NCBI GenBank assembly: GCA_038277395.1 | Contig: CM076193.1 | Location: 93,883,583-93,947,582, forward strand | Length of the DNA stretch: 64,000 nucleotides | Source of the DNA: Dryocosmus kuriphilus | Taxonomy: Eukaryota > Arthropoda > Insecta > Hymenoptera > Cynipidae | Reading direction: 5' to 3' | Shown here: piece by piece, positions 11,101 to 20,310 of the stretch | Numbering within the stretch: the stretch's first letter is position 1 | How the letters are laid out: each line of letters starts with the position of its first letter | Notes under the pieces: model-generated | Told to the model about the DNA's origin: nothing | The model's input: only the letters and a program-made list of their open reading frames with translations | Databases searched by the model: none | Program-made: the position numbers and the translations under genes

Positions 11101-11580
11101 ATCCGTATTTGGCAGAGATACCTAAAGAATTAGATATTCCCCAAACGCGCAATTTCAAATATTAAAGTCCAGAGACCTCTGCTTTGAATGCGAGCTGGAT
11201 CTAAAAAGTCTTTGGCTAGGAGACGATGCTCCTGGCGAAACCCTTCAGGAAGACCCGGATCACCTACACTTTGAACTGGGAAGCTAAGGAAGAAGTCCTT
11301 AGTCCTGTCCTCCGCCGTAGGCAACTTACTCCAGGAGTCGAGACAGATATAGGAAATAGAATTTCCTACTCCTCCCGAGCACTTGGAGCTTCCTAGCTCG
11401 CGACTCGATCTCGAATAATAGCCCTCATGAGGAGAAGTCCCCGCATCTCCGCGTCCCTTGCGTAGATGGTGGTCCTCGAACAGCCTCCACTAGTCGTCCC
11501 TTCCAGGATGTTACCTTCCATCCTGCCGACTCCCATGGCAAAAGGGGCCAACCTTCTACAGGGGCTCATGCATCAAATCA
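11100..11580. other. GC-richer, hairpin-dense non-coding segment
   Basis: The base composition differs sharply from the flanks. Several good inverted repeats occur: AGGAGT..AGGAAAT-AGA-ATTTCCT-ACTCCT (11334-11373), CTAAGGA..TCCTTAG (11284-11302) and GAGC..GCTC (11378-11400). The only open frames are short and have no recognisable motif. It may be part of a structured retroelement leader like those at 8.5-9.7 kb and 52.3-53.5 kb, but no shared core could be established. Confidence 0.35.
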
Positions 11581-11704
11581 AATGTTTTAATGTATATATA
11601 TATATATAACCTCTAACGGCTATAATAGAATATTATTATTACCTTAAATTATGAAATATCAAAATCGTCATAAAAATATTAAAGCAGTAATGCTTCCTAT
11701 TCAC

Positions 11705-12583
11705 GCTTTCAGGCGGACCAAAAAAGTTTTCATTACCAGGATCAAGGACAACAGTGCCAACTGATTCAGATCTTTCCATGATATCAACATTTTGTTTTGA
11801 AAGTGAATCTTCAATTATTTTACGACTCTTCATCATCTTATTATGTTTATCTAAAATATTCTGACTCTGTTGACGATCTGCTTATTGGTGACGGAAGTCA
11901 GGTTTCTTTCTGGTAGCCTTCTAAAAAAGATAAAACTTAAATATTTTTTGGATATTTCTTTTAATTTTTATATTGATCTTATATTTTGATAATCATTTTG
12001 AAAAGGTATAACATGTCACTAGGAATTCAAATGAGTGGTCCCAAAGTCCTTATAATCTTTATTAGAAGCAGATTATTATTTTTATTAGTATTACCGCTTT
12101 TGGCTTCAGTTGACTTTTGGCTTAGCTTAATTTTTGTAATACTGAAGACTCTGATTCCGATGAAAAACTCATGAATCGTTTGTTTGGCAATCTGAACCGA
12201 GTCTTGTCTCGTTTAGTTTTTGCGATCGATACGCCAGCTGTAATTAAAAATGTTTAAAATAATTTCTTCATTTTGAACGTTTTCAGTTTCAAATTATTTA
12301 ATATTCATAATACTTCAGTCTTATAATTCCCTAGATGTGAAATTTTTTGATTTAAAATACATTGTTTGAATTTAATTATGATTTCCAAATTAAACTTGAA
12401 TTTAAATTACATTTTTTTTAAATAATTGAATTTTTCGGCCTCGTACAAACAAAGTTCCCTATTTTCCATGATCATTACCCACAACGCAGTTCGGATTTCA
12501 CGTAAGATATAATATTAACAAATGATAAATGTTTATATATTATACTTACCTCCCAACAGCAAAATATAAGCATTCCTTTTCAT
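11705..12583 (-). pseudogene. Three-exon candidate gene with a signal-peptide-like start and two in-frame TAA codons
   Basis: Exons on the minus strand are 12583-12550, 12237-12095 and 11920-11705. Borders are GAG/GTAAGT, TTAATTACAG, GCG/GTAATA, CTTTTTTAG and AGC/GTGAAT, and the phases agree throughout. The frame opens MKRNAYILLLG, and an in-frame stop lies just upstream, so this is the first Met. The next exon gives AGVSIAKTKRDKTRF and SFSSESESSVLQKLS. There TAA (12122-12124) interrupts a frame that stays open to the donor. In the third exon a second TAA sits between FRHQ and ADRQQSQNILDKHNK, and the frame then continues to VVLDPGNENFFGPPES. Either this is a pseudogene, or the short 49-residue secreted peptide ending at the first TAA is the product. 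I do not recognise the family. Confidence 0.4.
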
Positions 12584-12922
12584 ATTTCCTTCTTAACCAT
12601 AGTCTGTACTGGAATTGCTGACAGGGGTACAGCGATCTGTATGCCATTTGTAAAATACACATAGGCGTTCGGAATAAACGTTTTCGTATATTTTTTTCAC
12701 GATCACGCTCTCTTAAATACTCGCGAAATCGAGCGCAAAATCACGCGAAACTCCTAAGAGTCTAGATTTTTTTTCTTTACTTTTAGAACTTTCTGTTTTT
12801 ATGATTCGCGAAAAGTGAAAACAAGTGAAATTTTTGTGGTCGAGCTGCCAGCTTTGAATGATTCCAGATATAGAATTATTATTGACAAATTAAAAATTAG
12901 TCTTTCGTTTCTGTTTTCACCA

Positions 12923-12924
<2 letters not shown>

Positions 12925-12987
<63 letters not shown>
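12925..12987. repeat. (TA)n microsatellite, about 31 units
   Basis: An uninterrupted TA dinucleotide run. The apparent frame encoding alternating Tyr-Ile across it is an artefact of the repeat. Confidence 0.95.
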
Positions 12988-12991
<4 letters not shown>

Positions 12992-13254
12992 GAACTAGCC
13001 TTATCGGGTCGGTGATATATTTTTTTTGTCTATCAGACTGAGGAGGCTCTCAATTGACTCTCCGGACATTTTTTTTGGAAATAGGTTGATAATTTTCCAA
13101 AAAATAACAAAATAAGTACTGATCAATCACTATCGGGTCGCAATGAAGTTTTTTCGACTTTTGCAAGCGGTTAATTGTAAGATTTGATCCAAAAAAGTTC
13201 CTTAATAACTGCGAATAATTTATACATGTGACAAGCCTAAGTTTTATGACTGTT

Positions 13255-13360
13255 AGTAGAAGGGGGCCACTATGGGAAATTTGTGGTGGGGGTAAATACT
13301 ATGGGGTGGGGGGGGTCTATGGCGGGGGTAATGTGGAGTGGGGCTTATGGGAAATTTCTG
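13255..13360 (+). other. G-rich tract with quadruplex potential
   Basis: Within an otherwise AT-rich region the plus strand has repeated G runs (GGGGG, GGTGGGGG, GGGGTGGGGGGGG, GGCGGGGG, GGGG) separated by short ATGGG/TACTAT spacers. Four or more runs of at least four G fit the G-quadruplex pattern. TATGGG recurs three times. No gene is attached. Confidence 0.5.
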
Positions 13361-13799
13361 GAAGCGGTTTAATTAATGGTAATTAAAATTAATTAGATTA
13401 ATTTATGTAAATATTCTAATTTTTTTTAAATATAAAGTTAAGATTAATTATTTTTTAAATCTCGAATTCCATACTAATAAAATTTTCTTAATCTTTTATA
13501 AAAATGATTTATGTAATTCTAACCTAATTTTTAAAATATTTAAGATCAATTATTTTTTCAAATCGCAAAAATTGTTGAAATGTTTTACTAAAAATTCTGA
13601 TACGACTAAAATATGTAAATGAGATAATGTTACTTAAAATTATGTGGACGGGTTCGAGAAATGAAAATCACAGTCTTTATTTTATTTTGCATTTATTTCT
13701 TTTCAATCAAAAAAAAGTACATCTTAATTCTAACGCTATGAATAAAGCTAGAAGCGAAGTAGAAAATACATATAAAATTATTAAAAACTTCACCTTCGA

Positions 13800-14200
13800 T
13801 GCAATGTAGGTAGTAAACACATGTAATTTCTAAAAATACTAAATGAAAGTATGAATCAACAAATGGTTTGGATAATTGTTCTGTGATTAAATATTTAAAA
13901 TAATTAGATTTAACGGCATGAATCTGTCGAATAAGTGTTTCGCTGGGTGATTTAATATTTTCAGCCAAAATATACATTCGAGTTTCCATTATTAGAAAAT
14001 TTAAACACTTCTCGATATCTGTAGCTTGGCTTTTTATTCCACGTAAATTTTCATCAGTACAGACGGCAATTTGCTTCAACCCATCAAAAGTAGTCTTCTG
14101 TAACACTATTGTTGGCCTATTTTCCTTGGTCCGTTTTTTCTCACTATCTCCCGCCGTGTGTTCCTCTTTATCACCAGGGAAATCAAATCAAGACGACGGG
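13800..14200 (-). CDS. Candidate coding exon of an unidentified gene
   Basis: On the minus strand a frame is open from just after a TGA near 14190 down to 13693. It reads PGDKEEHTAGDSEKKRTKEN, then PTIVLQKTTFDGLKQIAVC, IKSQATDIEKCLNFLIMETR and SETLIRQIHAVKSNYFKYL, ending near YYLHCIEG. That last motif lies next to a GTGAAG donor-like site at about 13800; the rest of the frame is AT-rich and probably intron. A TGTTACAG at about 14100 could be an internal acceptor. The residue mix is protein-like rather than translated AT-rich DNA. No domain is recognised, and the exon may belong with the minus-strand exons at 11.7-12.6 kb. Confidence 0.35.
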
Positions 14201-14714
14201 CTTGTTGCCATTGTTAGTACTGAAGACAATATCAATGAAGCGCGACCAAGTGACCGAGTCGAGAAAGGGATCGCCGTGGAGCTCGCATTAACCAGTTTTA
14301 TGACAGGTTCGAGGCGCCCATCAGCCTGCAGGTCGAGTCCTGTGTAGACTTGTTTTGAGCAGGAGTTATTCAACGTCTACAGTGAAATCAATAATAGGTG
14401 ATTAACAGGCTGTCATGTCGCGCAATCTCTTCAGCGGGGAACTCAGGTACGCTTGTCTTAGGATTCAATATGGACTGAATGAACTGTGATGCTCTCGTTC
14501 ACTTTTGTACAATCTGCTTCACCCCATCATATGAAACGATGACTCATGCAGACTGAACTGGTTTCCCCCGATAGTAGAAAGAATTTTGTCAGGAAGATTC
14601 TAGAAACTTGTCACATAAACTGCAAAAAATATTAGAGTGTTCTCTGATCTTTATCTATTCTAGGAACATCGCACCAAACGTGTTAATACAAGCTTAGAAA
14701 TTCATTATACAGGT

Positions 14715-15113
14715 TGTAGAGCATGATGGATCTCACCGGGGAAGGGATAGGATTTGGACGCCAAGACTGGGTTAAAAACACAATGAAATACAGGGTGATG
14801 ATGAAAGAAAGATATATATGTATTTGAGACTTACGACGGTCGAGTGATATTTTCACAACAAAGTGAACGGAGATTCGATAGTAGTACATCAAAAGACCAT
14901 GTGACAGATTAAAGCAACTCCTCCGTGAATACGGCTAGAAAGAGAGTCCACCAGCGACTCGACCAGACCGAAACCGAGACTGACTGAGACTCGACTGACT
15001 ACCCGAGCAACGAAAGCCGCCGTCAGCCGCACGCACGGGATCCTTCGTGGATTCCCGGGCGGGCTCGGCAAAAGGTCCCGTCGCTCGGGCAGCCATGCAA
15101 CATTTATGTTACA
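14715..15113 (-). repeat. 3' LTR of Gypsy element 1
   Basis: Same length and almost the same sequence as 23598-23996. It is preceded on the minus strand by a polypurine tract and flanked outward by AGGT at 14711-14714. Confidence 0.95.
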
Positions 15114-15129
15114 CCCCCCCCCCCCCCTT
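15114..15129 (-). promoter_or_regulatory. Polypurine tract of Gypsy element 1
   Basis: The minus strand reads AA followed by fourteen G directly before the TG of the 3' LTR. This is the usual position of the RNase H-resistant primer for plus-strand DNA synthesis. Confidence 0.8.
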
Positions 15130-15866
15130 AATGGGGTTCGGGTTTACCCCCCGTATTCCCTCCCCTTGCGAACTTAAAATAAAATTTACATGTTTTTCTT
15201 TTCCTCCTCAACTCTCTCTTGCATTCCTCCCATTCCTTTGTTGCCTCCTCCCTTGCCTTCCTCCATTCCTCTTCCGCTCTCTTCGCTTCTTCCTTTCTCC
15301 TTCTTTCCTCTTCCTCCTCCTGCTTCCTCCTCACCTCCAACATTTTCCTTCTACTCTCTCCCCTTTCCCATTCAATCTTTTCTTCCCTTTCCTTTTCCTC
15401 CCTCCTTGCTTCTTCCTTTATTTGTTCGGCCCTTACCTCGAACTCTCTCTCGAATTCGAGGCAGTGTTTACGCGATCTTTCCTCGAACTCAAGGGAGAGC
15501 TCGAGCAATTTTTCCTTCAATCCTTTAATTCGGTCCATCTCCTCTTCCGCCGATTTCTTCCACTCCTCTTCCGATTCTGGTGGAGGAGATGGTGTTGGTG
15601 GCGTCGGTGGAGGTGGTGGTGTCGGTGGCGCTGGAGGTGCTGTTGGTGCTGGTTGTGCTGGTGGTGTTGGAGGTGCTGGTGGCGCTGGAGGTGTCGGTGG
15701 CGCTGGTGGTGCTCCCAGCATTTGTCGGACGTGACGGTGGGGGTGGTATGGGATGTCTCCCTCCGCCACGCCCGACCTCCTCAACTTGAGCTACTTCAGT
15801 GCCCTGCACTTGTTGGCGTGAGCTGTTAGGGTTTCCCCCAACAGCTCCGTTTGGCAAAAGTGACAT
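15128..15866 (-). CDS. Second extra ORF of Gypsy element 1: Pro-rich repeat plus long coiled coil
   Basis: A frame from about 15784 to 15128 carries a ~35-residue Pro/Ala/Thr repeat (APPAPPTPPAPP type). About 130 residues of highly charged coiled coil follow (EEEMDRIKGLKEKLLELSLE, EEERRRKEEAKRAEEEWRK). A likely N-terminal piece, MSLLPNGAVGGNPNSSRQQ at 15866, is in another frame and would need a shift inside the repeat; otherwise MLGAPPAPP is the start. It ends right before the polypurine tract. Such a protein has no standard place in Gypsy elements and may act in RNA or particle assembly, but this is a guess. Confidence 0.55.
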
Positions 15867-16034
15867 CTCATTTTTAATCTGGAATTTAATTAAAGCAAAC
15901 TGTTTTTCGTCTTGGAGTCTTGAGTTTTGGAGTCTGTCCTATTTGCATATCGCATCTCCCCCGCCTTTTTGCCATTCAATAATAAAAAACAAGAAAAAAA
16001 AAACCTAAAATTTATCTTACCTGGTTATACAATT

Positions 16035-16394
16035 TTATTCCTGTTCTATACCCGTTATGGTTTCCTGGTCTATTATTATTTCTAATTCATATTCCTCCTC
16101 CCTATCCCTCGCGTTACCTTTTTCCAGTATTTCCATGTTCAAGAGTTTCCTTATCTTTTTATTAATGAGTTCCCACTCCCCCTGTATATAAGTCTGTTTT
16201 TCAGGGTCTGGAGTCGTGAAGTTATTCTTTAATCTGTATGGTCTGTCATTGCAGAATGAATCGTGTATAACGTAAATAATTCCAGGTATTAATTTTTTAC
16301 AAAATCGGCATTGGAGTCCGTCTTGGATTTCCCCAACCCTGCTTTCCAGAACTGAGATTGCCTCTTCTAATTTTGTTTCCCAGTTATCCTCCAT
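16035..16394 (-). CDS. Extra ORF 3' of pol in Gypsy element 1 (119 residues, unknown)
   Basis: This begins 46 bases after the pol stop with MEDNWETKLEEAISVLESR, a predicted coiled coil. A CRFCKKLIP / HDSFCNDRPYR pattern with three Cys and one His follows, which could bind a metal. The end is acidic (EEEYELEIIIDQETITGIEQ). It has neither signal peptide nor membrane segment, so it is not an envelope protein. The position corresponds to the accessory or env slot of Gypsy elements. I do not recognise a family. Confidence 0.65.
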   Translation of the reverse strand: MEDNWETKLEEAISVLESRVGEIQDGLQCRFCKKLIPGIIYVIHDSFCNDRPYRLKNNFTTPDPEKQTYIQGEWELINKKIRKLLNMEILEKGNARDREEEYELEIIIDQETITGIEQE

Positions 16395-16439
16395 TTTTTT
16401 TTTATATACCTGTTAAAAAAAAAATTCTAAATCTATTAT

Positions 16440-17200
16440 TTATACTTCATTACTATTATCTACGGTTTCTAATTTTAAATCGTTGATATTGAATTCCCCT
16501 ATGTTTTTTCCTTTAAGATTTTTTAACTCATAAATCGTAGGAGATATCTTTTTCTTAATTATGAATGGACCTTCATATTGGTCAAAAAGTTTCCCTGCCT
16601 TTTTATCTGCTTTATTCGACATTTTTGTCACCCTTTTCAATACCCTATCTCCTTTTTGGTATTCTATTTCCCTTCTTCTTAAATTATACCTTGTAGCCTG
16701 TATATCGTTAGCTTTATCCAGATTATTCTGGACTTCCTCTTTTACTATTTGTAGTCTTCTTAATCTATCGGTCCAATTATCTACATTTTGGAATTCTATT
16801 TCCGTGTCCGATTCTACTTCTCGTTTCAGAGATTGGAGCTGTTCTATTTCGCGACCTAGATTCAAAAATGCTGGAGTAAATTGTGTCGTTGAATTTTTAC
16901 TCGTATTGATCGCGAATTGTAGATCATCTATATTTTCGTCCCATGTAGAATGATCATTTTCCAGATATGCTTTGATTATTTGCTTAATCGTTCTATTGTA
17001 CCTTTCGGTGGGATTTGCCTGGTGGTAGTATTTGGGGGTTTTGCTATGCCTTATACCGAATTTTTCTGTTAATTCGCGAATGGTTTTGTTTACAAATTCT
17101 GTGCCGTTGTCCGTGTGGAGAATTCGCGGTGTTCCCCAGCGAGAAATGACACGTTTGTGGAATTCGGATTCTATTATCCTCCCGGTTGCCGTGCTTTTCT
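16440..17200 (-). pseudogene. pol: Pol of Gypsy element 1, part 4: integrase catalytic core and C terminus
   Basis: After the frameshift near 17195 the frame shows RWGTPRILHTDNGTEFVN with the second catalytic Asp, KTPKYYHQANPTERYNRTI with the catalytic Glu, and a basic C-terminal domain (KGDRVLKRV, FDQYEGPFII). The latter resembles the GPY/F module of Gypsy integrases. It ends at TAA near 16440, so pol is complete apart from three frameshifts. Confidence 0.88.
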
Positions 17201-18178
17201 TATGGGGATAATTTCTACCCATTTGGTAAAAATATCCACGAAAACTAATATATACTGGTTTCTCCCTTTTTTCGATGTTGGTAGTGGTCCCATGATGTCT
17301 GCAGCAACCATGGTCCACGGTTCTTCTATTATTCTTTTTCCCATTAACCCTATTTTCGCCTGGTTACCCGGTTTCGTTCTTTGACATACCGTACAGTTTT
17401 TCACGTATTTGATTATCTCCGAATACATCCCTGGCCAGAAGTAGTACTCGGAAATTCTCGCGTGTGTCTTTTCGGAGCCTAAATGTCCCGCTTGTGTACT
17501 GTCATGATTTTCTTTAAGAACTTGGTCTCGTAACTTTTTTGGTACGACGAGTTTCCATGGGTCAGAGTCTGGTAAAAGTGTGGATTTTAGGGGATCCGTT
17601 CTATAAAAATACAATTGAGAGTCTCTAATTCTCCATTTTTCGTTTTCTTCTGGGTTCTTTTTAATTTGTCTGATCTTAGCTGAGTACCATTCGTCTGTCT
17701 GATCGTTCAAGTTCGTTTTCGGTTTTTGTGTGCTGCTTGCTAACGCGAACGCGATCTTGTTTGTTGCTTCTTTAGATCTAGACAGGGCGTCCGGCACTAC
17801 GTTTGAACTACCTTTTCGGTACACGATTTCATAATCGTATTCTAAGAGCTCTAATGCCCATCTGGCTAGTCTTCCAGTGGGGTTTTTGAGGTTATGGAGC
17901 CATTTGAGTGCCAAATAGTCCGTGAGTACTTTGAATTTATAGCCTTCTAGGTATGGTCTAAATTTCCTAATAGCCCAAACCACGGCTAAGCATTCTTTTT
18001 CCGATGCCGAATATCGGGTTTCCGCGTCGTTGAGGGCTCTACTCGCGTAACCTATCACGTAATTTTTCCCTCCAATTGTTTGGGTGAGTACGGCTCCCAG
18101 ACCTGTATTGCTTGCGTCTGTTTCAAGCTGAAAAGGTTCTGTAAATTTTGGGCAAGTTAAAATTGGTGCTGATGTCAA
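17174..18178 (-). pseudogene. pol: Pol of Gypsy element 1, part 3: RNase H and integrase N-terminal half
   Basis: RNase H is recognised by LETDASNTGLGAVLTQ (first catalytic Asp), YSASEKECLAVVWAIRKFRP (catalytic Glu), VLTDYLALKWL (Asp replaced in a TDY context, as usual in Gypsy) and the tail SNVVPDALSR. Next come the integrase zinc-binding region (HLGSEKTHARI and CTVCQRTK) and the first catalytic Asp in AADIMGPLP. The frame ends at KARQPGG near 17174, where a one-base shift moves the reading to part 4. Confidence 0.88.
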
Positions 18179-18185
18179 TAGATCT

Positions 18186-18440
18186 TTAATTTTGGAACGC
18201 TTCGTCTTGTTCCAAACCCCATTCCCATGCCTGTTTCTTTTTTAGCAATCTATTCAGGGGTTCGATTACTTCCGAAAAATTGGGTATGAATTTCCTATAC
18301 CAACTAGTCATTCCTATTATTCTTTGTACCTGTTTAACATTTTTTGGTTTAGGAAAATTAAGGATTGGCTTGATTTTGTCGTCATCTATCTGTAGACCCT
18401 TTTCATTTACTTTAAATCCGAGGTATCTTATTTCGAACAT
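18186..18440 (-). pseudogene. pol: Pol of Gypsy element 1, part 2: RT thumb/connection after a frameshift
   Basis: This frame gives IRYLGFKVNEKGLQ, IIGMTSWYRKFIPNFSEV and ending DEAFQN, the usual connection between RT and RNase H in Gypsy pol. Both borders (about 18435 and 18186) look like single-base losses at short A or T runs. The piece is otherwise continuous with its neighbours. Confidence 0.85.
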
Positions 18441-20310
18441 CCGAACTCACATTTATCTGGACTGATCGTCAATCTAGCGTTATTTAATTTATTCAACACG
18501 ATTTTTAAATATTCCAGGTGATCCTCAAAATTTTCCGTGACTACGATTATATCATCTAAGTAGCAAAAAACATTAGGCTTAAGATCTGGAGTTATTATTT
18601 TATCCATAAGCCTCTGGAATGTGGCTGGCGCATTTGTCAATCCGAATGGCATCCTGTTAAATTCAAACATGCCCTTGCCGGGTACTGTAAATGCTGTAAT
18701 TGGTTTAGAATTTTCCTCTAAGGGGATTTGCAAGTATGCCAATTTCAAATCGATTTTTGAAATGAATCTTGCTGTTCTAAGGGTGTCTAAAATCTCAGTC
18801 ATGAGTGGGATGGGATAAAGGTCCTTTTTGGTTATGTTATTAACCTTGCGAAAATCTAGGCAAAATCTATACTCTCCATTTGGTTTTTTAATCATAACAA
18901 TCGGATTTGACCAATCCGAGTGGGAGTGCCTTATTATACCCTGTTCTAACATTTTATCGACTTCTTTAAATATTTCCTGCCTTATTTTTGGGCTAACGTT
19001 ATAATATCGCTGTTTTATTGGGTCATGTCCCTGAACGTCAATCCTGTGTTCCGTTAAATGTGTTGCCCTGTGTTCTTTTCCCTGGTAAATTTTTATTTTA
19101 TCCTCCAATAATTTTTTTAGTTGGGTTTGTTGACTGTTGTTCAGTTCAACAATACCCTCACAAATTTCCGAAGAACGACTATTGTTTTCTTCAATTATTC
19201 CCGGACTATCCTGTATATTATTCGACAGAATTGCCCTATTTTTAAAATTTATCCATTGGTTTCTGTTTTTATTTTCTACCCATTCTTTAACCTTTTCCGG
19301 TTCTTTATTATTTTTCTTACTCTTGTTATTCTGATCCTTTTCATTCCTAATTCTATCCGAATTCTTTTTCTTAATCTTACTTTTAATTTTAGGTGCGTCT
19401 CGGGTGTTTGTCTTGTCGTTGGTCTCTTGGGTAGGGAAGTCTTCTAAGGGTTGGAATTTGTTGCTCGTGGGAATATTTATTATATTAGGGATATCCTCGT
19501 CAGGATTTGTTACAGGAATTTGGACTTTATTTATTTTTTGGGAAGGTTGTGGATCTGTAGCTACTAGGGGGATTTCGCTGTTTTCCTGATTTCGTGTCGC
19601 TTCGTCGTATTCTCTATCGCTTTTGAGGTTAATCGTACTTCCGAACTTCGTTTCAAACTTGTCGGTTTTATTTACATCCTTATTTCCTAACTTATACCTA
19701 CTATTTACATTTTTACCTTCTAACTTATTACTACTATTTGCATTTATCCTGTCCTTACTATCCTTTTTACCTTTATTATCCTTTCTCATACTTTCAGGTT
19801 TTGTTTTGGTTTTGAGTGAGTTTTCTGTTATTGGGGTGGGTAGAGAGTTGGGTTGCGCTTCCATTGGATAGCGCGTGGGTGGGTCACCTGGCAACCACCA
19901 GGTCTCTGAATCATAGTCCAGAGTTATTCGTAAGCTTTTCAGCATATCTGTGCCTAATATTCCTAACGAATTAAGTTTTGGGACTAACCTGAAAAGTACA
20001 TGTTTAATCTTGTTACCTATTAAAATCGGTATTACTACTTGCCCGATTATCTCGGCTTCTCCGCCGTTAGCGACCAATAACCAATTAGAATCCGGTTTGA
20101 GGATACTAAATTTCGCTTTTTTAATTTTTGACATTAATTTTTCTCCTGCGTATGAGTGTGTGGCACCTGTATCTACTAATATCCTGTATGACTCATTTTC
20201 AAATTTAGTCATAAGATGAAAACGCGTTTCTGTGGTTTCATCTTTATCCGAACTTAAATATTCTGGCGTTCCGATATTAGGTGTTATTTTATTTTCGCCT
20301 AATATCCGCC
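18428..20310 (-). CDS. pol: Pol of Gypsy element 1, part 1: protease and reverse transcriptase
   Basis: The frame enters from the gag overlap. The aspartic protease has ILVDTGATHSYAG (catalytic Asp-Thr-Gly), then a GILGTDMLKS-like motif. A long polar linker (about 19850-19250) comes next. Reverse transcriptase follows with FCLDFRKVNNITKKDLYPIP, SKIDLKLAYLQIPL, FNRMPFGLTNAPATFQRLM and the active-site YLDDIIVV near 18560. The frame stops near 18428 just after CEFGCS, where the next piece continues in another frame, so a single-base loss is likely. These enzymes process Gag-Pol and copy RNA into DNA. Confidence 0.9.

Noticed and set aside
12815..13015. Frame with alternating Tyr-Ile
   Set aside because: It is the translation of a (TA)n microsatellite.
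15219..15734. Plus-strand Ser/Phe- and Gly/Val-rich frames
   Set aside because: They are the antisense of the Pro-repeat and coiled-coil ORF of Gypsy element 1.
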